44,614 nt of DNA from Acidobacteriaceae bacterium (GTDB lineage Bacteria; Acidobacteriota; Terriglobia; Terriglobales; Acidobacteriaceae): contig JASHOQ010000103.1 of NCBI GenBank assembly GCA_030041045.1, positions 1-44,614 of the forward strand, written 5' to 3'. Both the position numbers and the translations under genes were made by a program. Below are positions 1 through 7,459 of the stretch, one piece after another (position 1 is the stretch's first letter; every line of letters begins with the position of its first letter). Under the pieces are notes generated by a model. It was given only the letters and a program-made list of their open reading frames with translations, was not told where the DNA came from and made no database searches.

Positions 1-1054
1 CACCACGGAAGGTGAGGCCATCCGCTTCGGCCTGGCCGCGGTCAAGAATGTCGGCGGCAACGCCATCGAGTCCATCAAAAAAGCGCGCGAAGAGGTGGGT
101 GGCCGCTTCAGGAGCTTCTGGGAGTTCTGCGAGAAAGTCGACTTGCGCGTGATGAATTCGCGCGTCATCCAGTCGCTCATCAAGGCGGGCGCGCTCGACT
201 CCTTGGGCACGCGCGGCCGGCTCTACGCTGCCGTCGATAAAGCCATGGAGCGCGCGCAGAAGACGCAGAAAGACGCGGCGCAGGGCCAGACCGGACTCTT
301 CGGCCTGTTTGACGAGTTGCCGGCGCGCGGCCGCAACGGCGCGCACTCCGACGATCTGCCCCAGGCACCCGACTGGGAGGAGAGCGAACGCCTCGCCAAC
401 GAAAAAGAAGTGCTTGGTTTCTTCGTTTCCGGCCATCCGCTCGACAGGTACGCGGAAAAGCTGCGCAACCTCACCGGCGTCATCACCGTGGCCGAAGCCC
501 TCGAGCGCAAAGCCCCGGAGCGCCGCAGGGGCCGCGACACCGATCCCGCCGATGAGATTCTCGTCGCCGGCATGATTCACGGCCTGCGCGTGCAGAAGAG
601 CCGCCGCGAGCAGAAGCTCTACGCCCAGGCCTCGCTCGAAGACGCAACCGGCAAAATCGAGCTGATCTGCTTTGCCCGCGACTACGATCGGCTGTGCGAG
701 CAGTTGAAAATCGAGGCGCCGGTGCTCGTCCGCGGCATGCTCATGGGCGACGAAGAAGCGGCTTCGAAAATCGCCTTGAGCTCCGTCACCGCGCTCGAGC
801 AGGTGCAGGTGAAGCTGCCCTCGGGCATCCGCATCCGCATCAACCTCGACCGCGCTACCGAGCAGATGCTCGCCGAGCTCAAAAATGCCGCCGACGCCGC
901 GCCCGGCCCCGGCAAAGTGATGCTCCAGCTCGAACGCAAAGGCGAGTTCGCCGTCATCCTCGAGCCCGAGGGCATGAGCGTCACTGCCGACCGCGGCTGG
1001 GTGGAGCGCGTCGAAGAACTCGTGGGCAAAGGCACGGTGCAGGCCGTCGGCTAG
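1..1054 (+). CDS. dnaE: DNA polymerase III subunit alpha, C-terminal part (5' end outside window)
   Basis: This is the C-terminal ~350 residues of the replicative polymerase subunit; the reading frame is open from base 2 and the start lies upstream of the window. The first visible residues (IRFGLAAVKNVGG) are the conserved helix-hairpin-helix segment that follows the polymerase core. They are followed by the conserved region around VIQSLIKAGALDSLG and then an OB-fold domain (about residues 180-240 of the visible part: ILVAGMIHGLRVQKSRR, then YAQASLEDATGKIE). The end is a poorly conserved tail as in type-1 DnaE proteins. It stops 11 bp before the convergent stop of the PIN-domain gene. The family assignment is secure; nothing suggests truncation other than the window edge. 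Confidence 0.95.
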   Translation, partial: TTEGEAIRFGLAAVKNVGGNAIESIKKAREEVGGRFRSFWEFCEKVDLRVMNSRVIQSLIKAGALDSLGTRGRLYAAVDKAMERAQKTQKDAAQGQTGLFGLFDELPARGRNGAHSDDLPQAPDWEESERLANEKEVLGFFVSGHPLDRYAEKLRNLTGVITVAEALERKAPERRRGRDTDPADEILVAGMIHGLRVQKSRREQKLYAQASLEDATGKIELICFARDYDRLCEQLKIEAPVLVRGMLMGDEEAASKIALSSVTALEQVQVKLPSGIRIRINLDRATEQMLAELKNAADAAPGPGKVMLQLERKGEFAVILEPEGMSVTADRGWVERVEELVGKGTVQAVG

Positions 1055-1065
1055 GTAGTTTCAGG

Positions 1066-1512
1066 TTAACGCCTCGTTGGCGGCTCGATGAGTTCCAGGT
1101 GCTCGGAATGATCGCTTCCAGCCAAATGCCGGATTCCTCGGTCGAGCGTAGCCAGCTTGCCTCTGTTGTGCACGGCGAGCCCGAGCAAGTATGCATCCGA
1201 GACCTGACGGTGTCCTTGCATCCGCCGGGACACCGTGTTCGTAGCGTCCAGGTACGCCGGTAAATCCGGCCAGAAAATATGGCCCGAGTGCTCGGTCAGG
1301 TGGCGCAATGCATGGTGCGCTTCTTGCCTTTCGAGAGCGGCCAATCCCGGCAGTCCCTGCATGAGCAGCCGCACCAGGGCGGTCTGCGTCATTGGACAGG
1401 TAGCAAAATGCGCTGCGCCGCGGAGCCGAAACCACTCTGAGGCGCGCCTGTAGTTGGGATGTTGTGGATCGTGCAGTGTGAGCAACAGGTTCACGTCGAG
1501 CAGGAATGTCAT
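1066..1512 (-). CDS. PIN-domain ribonuclease toxin, VapC family
   Basis: A 148-residue PIN-domain protein, the usual VapC length. Acidic metal-binding residues expected for a Mg-dependent RNase are visible: D6 in FLLDVN, D106 in VSDAYLL and D124 in ATLDRGI. The segment TQTALVRLL matches the T..x..R motif of the VapC subgroup that has no glutamate at this position. It follows its antitoxin with an ATGA overlap (antitoxin stop TGA 1509-1511, toxin ATG 1510-1512), so translation is probably coupled. By family, it should cleave tRNA or rRNA when the antitoxin is degraded; the actual target cannot be read from sequence. Confidence 0.88.
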   Translation of the reverse strand: MTFLLDVNLLLTLHDPQHPNYRRASEWFRLRGAAHFATCPMTQTALVRLLMQGLPGLAALERQEAHHALRHLTEHSGHIFWPDLPAYLDATNTVSRRMQGHRQVSDAYLLGLAVHNRGKLATLDRGIRHLAGSDHSEHLELIEPPTRR

Positions 1513-1874
1513 CGCCGGCCGTTCTTCTTCTCCCTTCGTTCAGGCCGCGCAAATCTCTCCATGTACTCGCGATCCATCTCGTCCTCGGCGCGCTTTACGT
1601 CTTCAATCGTGAAGTGCGCTTTCCCGCCACTGCCGGGCAGATCGAGCACCAGAAAGCCATTCACATTTTTCAGACGCGACGGCCTGGGCTGGCTGCGCAG
1701 GATGATCTGATCAATCGCAGCGCTGGTGGAGGACCCGTTTGCGCTCCTGAATCGCTCTACAATCTCCTGGGACTCGAGAGAAAGAGTAACCGTTGTCCGC
1801 CGCGGAGCGGATACCTTTCTCACAGTGCGCGACGCTCGCCCCCTTTTCGCCGTTTTCAAGCTCGCGGTGCCCAT
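1509..1874 (-). CDS. Ribbon-helix-helix antitoxin partner of the PIN toxin (VapB-like)
   Basis: 121 residues from the chosen ATG. A basic N-terminal leader is followed by a ribbon-helix-helix-like segment at about residues 25-62 (RRTTVTLSLESQEIVERF, then SAAIDQIIL). The C-terminal half is charged and probably wraps the toxin. The ATG at 1874 has GGAG five bases upstream. An in-frame ATG at 1949 would add 25 residues, but these would be read through the operator-like repeats, so it was not used. Family knowledge: such antitoxins neutralise the toxin and repress their own promoter, which fits the repeat array just upstream. A frame-level homology search would settle the exact antitoxin class. 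Confidence 0.75.
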   Translation of the reverse strand: MGTASLKTAKRGRASRTVRKVSAPRRTTVTLSLESQEIVERFRSANGSSTSAAIDQIILRSQPRPSRLKNVNGFLVLDLPGSGGKAHFTIEDVKRAEDEMDREYMERFARPERREKKNGRR

Positions 1875-1885
1875 GTTTCTCCGAT

Positions 1886-1973
1886 GATGCACCTTTTCCT
1901 GCGAAGATGCAAGTGTCTCATGCGTGATGCACCAGTCAATATTTTGCATCGCTAATGCTTAAAACGATGCACC
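1886..1973 (-). promoter_or_regulatory. Operator-like array upstream of the toxin-antitoxin pair
   Basis: The motif GGTGCATC (minus strand; GATGCACC on plus) occurs at 1886-1893, 1926-1933 and 1966-1973. A shorter GATGCA lies at 1906-1911 and an inverted copy TGCATC at 1945-1950. The four direct copies start at 1886, 1906, 1926 and 1966, multiples of exactly 20 bp or two helical turns. The self-complementary TGCA core makes each a possible half-site for a dimer. The array ends 12 bp before the antitoxin ATG and covers the region where the promoter should lie. Binding by the RHH antitoxin is inference. Confidence 0.6.
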
Positions 1974-1985
1974 GCTGCGCCTTTC

Positions 1986-3635
1986 CTACTGCCCCACCCC
2001 GCACAAATGCACCGCCACGCCCAGTTCCTTGAGCATCGCCGCCTTGACGGCCAGCGCCTTGTCGGCCATCGCCGCGTCCGGCGCATAGGCAATGTTCACA
2101 TGGTTGGCCCGGTGCCGCGCCATCATCTGGTCCCGGCTCACGCCGTGCAGCACCGCGTGCACCATGGGCCACTGCCGCGTGGTCTCGCGCCAGCGCCGCT
2201 CCGTCTCCTCCGCGGGCAGGCTCACCGCCGTCGCGCGGCCCATGTCGGCATGCAGCTTGCCGCCTTCCTGAAACACGCGGCTCCAGACCAGCTCGCCCTG
2301 CTTGCCCACCCCTTTGAGCGACCCGCCGCCGAGCGGGAAGTACATCGCCGGCTGGCGCTCGCTGCGCGCGCCCGCGTAGCCTTTGACGAAATGGTTCGCC
2401 GGCGCCGCGCCGGAAATTTGCAGGACCCACACAAACGCGTCCACAGGACCGGAGGAACCATCTCCCTTGTAATGCTCGCCCCAGCGCACATCGTGCAGCG
2501 TGGTCGAAGGGTCAAGGCCCAGCGCCGTCCAGCAGCGATTCGTCACCAGCGCATCCACGCCCGCGCACTCGTCCACTTCGTTGAAGTGGGGCAGCGGCCC
2601 GCCGGCATACAGCTCCTCGCGCGTTCCCTCGGCAAGCACCGGCGGCCGGTCGGCATTATTCAGCAGACCCTCGGCCAGGTCAGAGGCCGGCGTCATGTCC
2701 TTCAATCCCTGCTGATACTGGATGCCGATGGCGTCGCAGCCGAACTCTCTGGAAATCCGCATCGCCGCAATGTACATCTTCGCCTGCTCCAGTACCTGGT
2801 CGAGTGTCAGTTCGGTCGCCGGATCGGCGCCAAGATTGAACTGCATACCGCGCTCGATCAGCCACTCGTAGACGGCCTTCGCTTCGGCTTCGCTCACCTT
2901 GCGCATCCTCGCCACCAGCGCCGACTGGCTCAACCGCTCCTTGTAAATCCCCGCCGGATTCAGCAGCTCGTCGTCGAGGATGGCGTTGTACATGCCCATA
3001 CAGCCTTCGTCGAAGACGCCCAGGATGGCCTTGCGCCGCTTGAGCGTGCGCGCCAGCCGCGCGCCCAGCTCCGCGCTCTCGGCCGGCAGCTTCTTCCGGT
3101 CGAGATCGTGCACATGCGAGAGGTCGTGGGTGATCTTGCCTTCGCGCAGCCACTCGTCCAGCGCGTTCAGGAAAAAATCGTCGGTAAAATCCTTGCTCCA
3201 GACAGTGGAGAACTTCTTTCCCGCTTTCACCAGCGATCCATTCAGATTGAGAAGCCCCACCAGCCCGGGCCATTGCCCTGACCAGTTGGCCGCGGTCAGG
3301 ATCGGCCCTTTGTGGCTGCGCAGCCCGGGCAGCACATGATGGCTGTACTGCCACGCCGCCGTGGCAAACACCAGCCGCGCCCTGGTATGAATGTTCAGGA
3401 AGACCTCCATCCCCTGGCGCTGCGACGAAATGAACCCATGCTTCTCCGCCTCGCTGTAGGCATGCGCGCGCAGCAGCTTGAATCCCTTGCGGGCGAAGGC
3501 CGCGGTCAGCTTCTCTTCCATCTCGCGCTGCGCCGGCCAGCACGCCTGGTTGGCTGAAAGCCGCAGGTCCCCGCTGGTAATCAGCAGCACCTCGTCCGCC
3601 TTCAGCTTGGCTGGCCGTTTTTCACGTGCTCCCAT
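1986..3635 (-). CDS. L-fucose/L-arabinose isomerase-like sugar isomerase
   Basis: 549 residues from the ATG at 3635, which has AAGGAG nine bases upstream; a longer frame to 3800 has no such signal. Length and architecture match the FucI/AraA-like isomerase family: N-terminal alpha/beta domains, then a C-terminal substrate and metal region. Acidic and histidine residues in EGCMGMYNA, GCDAIGIQYQQG, FNEVDECAGVDALVTN and the terminal RANHVNIAYAP are plausible Mn-binding and active-site positions. Family role is aldose-ketose isomerisation; the sugar is not predictable. There is no kinase, transporter or aldolase beside it, so it is not in an obvious sugar-catabolic operon. Confidence is good for the superfamily, low for the substrate. 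Confidence 0.75.
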   Translation of the reverse strand: MGAREKRPAKLKADEVLLITSGDLRLSANQACWPAQREMEEKLTAAFARKGFKLLRAHAYSEAEKHGFISSQRQGMEVFLNIHTRARLVFATAAWQYSHHVLPGLRSHKGPILTAANWSGQWPGLVGLLNLNGSLVKAGKKFSTVWSKDFTDDFFLNALDEWLREGKITHDLSHVHDLDRKKLPAESAELGARLARTLKRRKAILGVFDEGCMGMYNAILDDELLNPAGIYKERLSQSALVARMRKVSEAEAKAVYEWLIERGMQFNLGADPATELTLDQVLEQAKMYIAAMRISREFGCDAIGIQYQQGLKDMTPASDLAEGLLNNADRPPVLAEGTREELYAGGPLPHFNEVDECAGVDALVTNRCWTALGLDPSTTLHDVRWGEHYKGDGSSGPVDAFVWVLQISGAAPANHFVKGYAGARSERQPAMYFPLGGGSLKGVGKQGELVWSRVFQEGGKLHADMGRATAVSLPAEETERRWRETTRQWPMVHAVLHGVSRDQMMARHRANHVNIAYAPDAAMADKALAVKAAMLKELGVAVHLCGVGQ

Positions 3636-3781
3636 ATCGCATACTCCTTCGTTAACAGTATCGTCTTCGCCAAACAGCCATCTTACCTTTCGCCCGCAGT
3701 TCTCGGCCACGGTGCGGCGAGGCGAAATCCCCTTCGCCGCCAAAGCAAACTCGCAGGTTAGCATAGAAGTGCATCGCAGCC

Positions 3782-4885
3782 ATGGCGCGCAAGAAGGCAA
3801 AACTTCAGGTCATCGACGGCAAGCAGGCAACGGCCCCGTCAAAAATGCGGGGCAAACCATCCGCACCTGCGCGGGCCGCTGCTCACCCGAGTGCGCCACG
3901 CGAGCCTGTTTCCGCCTCGCCGCCGCAGGTCTCCTGGCGCTGGCTGCTTTTGTCGTTACTGGGAGCTCTGGCCGCGGCGGCGCTGTGCGCCTGGGGTGCG
4001 CTCTGCCTGCTTTACTGGCAGGGTAATTGGCAGTTGCTCTACCACCCCTCCTCTGTCCTCACGCGCACGCCGGCAAGCGCGGACCGGGCCTTCGATTCGA
4101 TCGGCTTTGCCACCACGCCAGCCGGCGTTTCCCGGCTCAACGGCTGGTGGATCCCCGCCGCACCTGATGCACCGGAAGGCCGTTTCACCGTCCTCTACTT
4201 CCACGATAAGGACGGCAATCTCTCCGGCGCCGTCGACCAGCTCGTCCAGTTGCACGCGGCCGGCGTGAACGTCTTCGCCTTCGACTATCGCGGCTACGGT
4301 CAGAGCCAGTTCGCCCACCCCAGCGAAAAGCGCTGGCTCGAAGATGCCGGCTGGGCCCTTGATTACCTCACCGCCACGCGCCACATCGATGCGCATGTTC
4401 TCGTAGCCGACGGCCATGGACTCGGCGCCGATCTGGCAGTTGAGTTCGCCGCAGCCCATCCCGAACTCGCCGGGGTCGTCGCCGATTCGCCGCTCGAAGA
4501 CGCGGCCGGCGCGCTCTTTAACGATGCGCGTGCGCACCTGATTCCCGCGCATTGGCTCGCCGGCGACCGCTGGAACCTTGAGGCTGCGGCCGCCGCACTG
4601 CGCGTCCCCTCGCTCTGGTTCCTGCCCTTCCCCGATGAGCCCGGAGACGGCGCGCCCGTCCACAACCCCGCATTTTTCGAAAATGTCCCTTCGCCCAAAA
4701 TGTTCGTCTGGCTGCCGCCCGGCCGCGCGACCACGGTGAATTTCTCCGCGGAGTTTTCGCGCTGGCTCGACTCGCTTGAGCCTTCGAATCCAAGTTCCGC
4801 CACGCCCGCTCCGCCGCAAAAGCCCCAATCCGCGAGACGCGCCGCGCATCGGCGCCGCGCACCCGCCGACTCGCCGACTCGCTGA
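3782..4885 (+). CDS. Membrane-anchored alpha/beta-hydrolase-fold protein lacking catalytic residues
   Basis: 367 residues: a basic Ala/Pro-rich N-terminus, one membrane helix (about 52-79), then a Bem46/YqkD-like alpha/beta-hydrolase domain and a Pro/Arg-rich tail. The fold is recognised from VLYFHDKDGN (oxyanion loop, 138-146), FAFDYRGYGQS (165-175) and ADSPLEDA (234-241). The nucleophile elbow, normally GxSxG, reads ADGHGLGAD with Gly213 where Ser belongs. The C-terminal catalytic His also has no counterpart (LPPGRATTVNF). It therefore looks like a pseudoenzyme with the catalytic domain outside the inner membrane. The last codons and stop lie inside an 8-bp tandem array. The start is the first ATG; no strong ribosome site is seen. 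Confidence 0.75.
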   Translation: MARKKAKLQVIDGKQATAPSKMRGKPSAPARAAAHPSAPREPVSASPPQVSWRWLLLSLLGALAAAALCAWGALCLLYWQGNWQLLYHPSSVLTRTPASADRAFDSIGFATTPAGVSRLNGWWIPAAPDAPEGRFTVLYFHDKDGNLSGAVDQLVQLHAAGVNVFAFDYRGYGQSQFAHPSEKRWLEDAGWALDYLTATRHIDAHVLVADGHGLGADLAVEFAAAHPELAGVVADSPLEDAAGALFNDARAHLIPAHWLAGDRWNLEAAAAALRVPSLWFLPFPDEPGDGAPVHNPAFFENVPSPKMFVWLPPGRATTVNFSAEFSRWLDSLEPSNPSSATPAPPQKPQSARRAAHRRRAPADSPTR

Positions 4886-4894
4886 CTTGCTGAC
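4866..4894. repeat. Short 8-bp tandem array (GACTCGCY)n
   Basis: Degenerate tandem copies of an 8-base unit of the form GACTCGCC/GACTTGCT overlap the last codons and stop of the hydrolase gene. Similar arrays occur at 8514-8532, 17826-17851, 22864-22880 and 23161-23184, always on the same strand and next to a gene end or start. No function is evident; the dispersed pattern suggests a genome-wide low-complexity family. Confidence 0.6.
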
Positions 4895-4906
4895 CGGCTG
4901 TCTCCG

Positions 4907-5821
4907 CTATCTCACAATGTCCCGATGCAGCGCCTTCACCTGATAGCCGGCCTTCTTGAGCCGCTTGCTCACTTCTTCGGCCATCATCACGCTGCGGTGC
5001 TGGCCGCCGGTGCAGCCGAAGGCCACGGTGAGATAACTCTTGCCTTCTTTCACGTAGTGCGGCAACAGGTACAGCATGAGCGCGGTGACCTTGCCCAGGA
5101 ATTCCTCCGTTTGCGGAAACCCGCGCACATACGCGGCCACTTTGGGATCAAGGCCGGTTTTCTTGCGAAACTCCGGCACAAAGTGCGGATTGGGCAGGAA
5201 ACGCACGTCGAACACCACGTCTGCGTCGAGCGGCATGCCGTTCTTGAATCCGAAGCTCAGGCAGCTCACCAGCAGGTGCGTGGCGCCGTCTCTGTGGCCG
5301 AACCGGCTCTGGATGTGGGCGCGCAGCTCGTGCACGTTGAAGTTCGAAGTGTCAATGAGCGTATCGGCAACATTGCGGATCGGGTCCAGCAGCTGCCGCT
5401 CCTCCACGATGGAGCGCGAGACCGTCTCCCCTTGTCCCAGCGGGTGCGGACGACGCGTCTCGGAGTAGCGCCGCACCAGCACCGCATCCTGCGCGTCGAG
5501 AAACACCACGCGCGTGTGCAGCAGCTTTCTTACGTCTTTGAGGATTTGCGGCAGCCGGTCCAGCGTGGGGCCTTCGCGCACGTCCACCACAATGGCGGCC
5601 CGCACCACTTCAGATGATTTGCTCACCAGCCGGGCAAATTCGGGCAACAACTCGAGGGGCAGATTGTCCACGCAATGAAAACCGAGATCCTCAAAGGCCT
5701 TCAGGGCCGAGGCCTTCCCCGAGCCGGAGATTCCAGTCACAATCACCAGCTCTTTTTGGGATGCGCGGGAGGTCTTTTGCTTTGTCCGGCCCGGCCGGGG
5801 AGAGGATTTTGCGAGCGTCAT
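4907..5821 (-). CDS. rapZ: RNase adapter / nucleotide-binding protein RapZ (YvcJ family)
   Basis: 304 residues. The N-terminal P-loop reads TGISGSGKAS (29-38) and is followed by AFEDLGFHCVDNLPLELLP, both signatures of RapZ/YvcJ. The C-terminal domain has VAFGCTGGQHRSVMMAEE, the family's other hallmark, proposed to bind metabolite or RNA. In enterobacteria RapZ senses GlcN6P and delivers GlmZ sRNA to RNase E; outside that group the role is less clear. The residue after the P-loop lysine is Ala37 rather than the usual Ser/Thr, which may weaken Mg-ATP binding. The gene lies 9 bp downstream of the GGDEF gene on the same strand and probably shares its transcript. Confidence 0.93.
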   Translation of the reverse strand: MTLAKSSPRPGRTKQKTSRASQKELVIVTGISGSGKASALKAFEDLGFHCVDNLPLELLPEFARLVSKSSEVVRAAIVVDVREGPTLDRLPQILKDVRKLLHTRVVFLDAQDAVLVRRYSETRRPHPLGQGETVSRSIVEERQLLDPIRNVADTLIDTSNFNVHELRAHIQSRFGHRDGATHLLVSCLSFGFKNGMPLDADVVFDVRFLPNPHFVPEFRKKTGLDPKVAAYVRGFPQTEEFLGKVTALMLYLLPHYVKEGKSYLTVAFGCTGGQHRSVMMAEEVSKRLKKAGYQVKALHRDIVR

Positions 5822-5830
5822 GCGCTCATG

Positions 5831-7120
5831 CTACACCGGTTTACTGCTCCTGCGCCCCGCTCCGACCTGTGTTTCGACCGGCTCGCCAAACAGCTCGTAG
5901 CGCCCGCCGCCCGCATGCTTGGCGCAGTACATCGCCTGGCACGCATCGCGCACCAGCAGATCCGGCTCCATGTGCTCGGCCGCAACCGCGGCGCCGATGC
6001 TCGCGCCGGAAAGCACCGGATGTCCGAAGACCTCGAAGGGCCGCGTCATCTCCATCAGAATGCGCTCGGCCACGCTTTCGAGAGAGCCGGCCGTGGCAAT
6101 GTCTTCCACCAGCACGGCGAACTCGTCGCCGCCCAGACGCGCGGCTGAGTCCTCGGGACGCAGCGCATGGCGCAGCCGCGCCGCCACATCCTTGAGCAGG
6201 GCGTCGCCGGCGGCATGGCCCAGCGCGTCGTTGACCTCGCGGAACCGGTCCAGATTCAGCGAAAGCACCCCGCAGGTACGCTCCGGATGGCGTGCCAGGC
6301 GGCTCAAAGCCAGATCGACATGATCGAGAAACAGCGCCCGGTTGGGAAGTCCCGTGAGCGCGTCGTGCATGGCGTTGTGCTGCATCTCGTCTTTCGACGC
6401 ATTGCACTCGGCAACATCGCGGAACGTATAAACATAGCCCGCCCGCGCGCCGTCCACGAGCAAAGGCGCCATCTGCAGCTTCACTTCCACCGTCTCGCCG
6501 GCCTTGTTCCGGCGCACCGTTTCCACTGTTACGCGTCCCCGGTCGTTCACGCCCTGTGCCAGAGTGGCATGCTCGCTCAACCGCTCCTCGGGCACAATCA
6601 GTTCGCGCAGGCTTCCGCCCCCGGCTTCTTCCGCCGTGTAGCCGAACATCCGCGTGAACGCCGGATTGGTATACAGCACGTGCCCGCCATGCTCGATCGC
6701 CACGGCTTCCGGTATGCTGGCGAGCACGTCCTCCATCAGGCGCGATTTAGGCGCGCGCCCTCGCCCGCCGGGATGAGCCACAATCACCGACTCGCGCAGT
6801 TCTGCATTGGTCAAGCAGTAGGTACCTTCCACCGCCAGCAGCCGTCCGTTCGCCGTGGGCAGCGTGGCGTGAAACGGGCTGCCGCACCGCGTGCCCGCCA
6901 ATTCGGTTTGCGGCTCCGCGGTGCCCGGCATCAATCCCCACAGAACGTCTTCCACGGGCCGCGGAATCCACTCCCCTTCCGCGTGGCCCATCATCTGCCG
7001 CGCTTCAGCGTTGGCGTAGACAATCCGCCCTTCGCGCTCCAGAAATACCAGCGCAGGCAGCGCGTCGAGAATCTCACGTTGTTTAAGGCAATCGGCGTTG
7101 GCCGGCAGATTCACATCCAT
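5831..7120 (-). CDS. PAS-PAS-GGDEF diguanylate cyclase
   Basis: 429 residues without membrane segments. PAS-like domains occupy about 14-115 and 128-240 (second: IEHGGHVLYTNPAFTRMFGY, ending GYVYTFRDVAECN). A GGDEF domain follows at about 250-415. The active-site motif RLGGDEF is intact (GGDEF 330-334), and an inhibitory RxxD site (RPED, 321-324) sits exactly five residues before it. The protein is therefore predicted to be an active, product-inhibited c-di-GMP synthase in the cytoplasm, controlled by its PAS sensors. No EAL domain is present. It lies between hpf and rapZ, where many bacteria have ptsN. A 340-nt leader upstream is described separately. Confidence 0.92.
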   Translation of the reverse strand: MDVNLPANADCLKQREILDALPALVFLEREGRIVYANAEARQMMGHAEGEWIPRPVEDVLWGLMPGTAEPQTELAGTRCGSPFHATLPTANGRLLAVEGTYCLTNAELRESVIVAHPGGRGRAPKSRLMEDVLASIPEAVAIEHGGHVLYTNPAFTRMFGYTAEEAGGGSLRELIVPEERLSEHATLAQGVNDRGRVTVETVRRNKAGETVEVKLQMAPLLVDGARAGYVYTFRDVAECNASKDEMQHNAMHDALTGLPNRALFLDHVDLALSRLARHPERTCGVLSLNLDRFREVNDALGHAAGDALLKDVAARLRHALRPEDSAARLGGDEFAVLVEDIATAGSLESVAERILMEMTRPFEVFGHPVLSGASIGAAVAAEHMEPDLLVRDACQAMYCAKHAGGGRYELFGEPVETQVGAGRRSSKPV

Positions 7121-7459
7121 GTCTTTTCCTGCTTTGCCGGATGCCTTCGTCTCTTTCGTCTTGGCTTCGGCTTTATCTAGGGATTTACAAAAACTCTATT
7201 CCCATCAGGGAAATGCTAATCCCCAACCGCCTCCGCCATAAATCACAAGAAAGGGGGCAGCGGTTGCAACCTAAGTACTTGCAACCTTCTTATCCAGGCA
7301 AAATGGCGCGTTTTTGCACGGTGCGGATGTTGACTGGCGAGGAACCTTACACGAAAGATGCAGCACCGCCTACACGAAAGCAAAGCAACCGGCTCTTCGG
7401 CGGCGGGCATTACGCGAGCCCGCCGACCCCCTGGGTTGCCTCATCCTAAACCCGTTTCT
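7121..7459 (-). promoter_or_regulatory. Long structured leader/promoter region of the diguanylate cyclase gene
   Basis: No gene was found in these 339 bases. Visible structure: an outer inverted repeat GGGATT (7180-7185)/AATCCC (7218-7223) encloses an inner hairpin TTCCC (7199-7203)/GGGAA (7208-7212), 60-100 bases before the ATG. Further upstream, TTGCAACC is repeated at 7264-7271 and 7279-7286 around the palindrome AAGTACTT (7273-7280), which looks like a protein-binding site. No known c-di-GMP riboswitch consensus was recognised. Confidence 0.4.
7401..7425 (-). terminator. Possible terminator hairpin after hpf
   Basis: A perfect inverted repeat, CGGCGGGC (7401-7408)/GCCCGCCG (7418-7425) with a 9-base loop, lies 35 bases beyond the hpf stop. 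There is no immediate T-run on the minus strand, so intrinsic termination is only possible, not shown. Confidence 0.4.

Noticed and set aside
1886..1973. CRISPR-like regular spacing of GATGCA repeats
   Set aside because: The repeat is 6-8 bp with 12-14 bp between copies, far below CRISPR dimensions, and no cas genes are present.
2007..3281. A 424-codon plus-strand frame opposite the sugar isomerase
   Set aside because: His/Arg/Gln-rich translation without domain features; the minus-strand gene has a ribosome site and family motifs.
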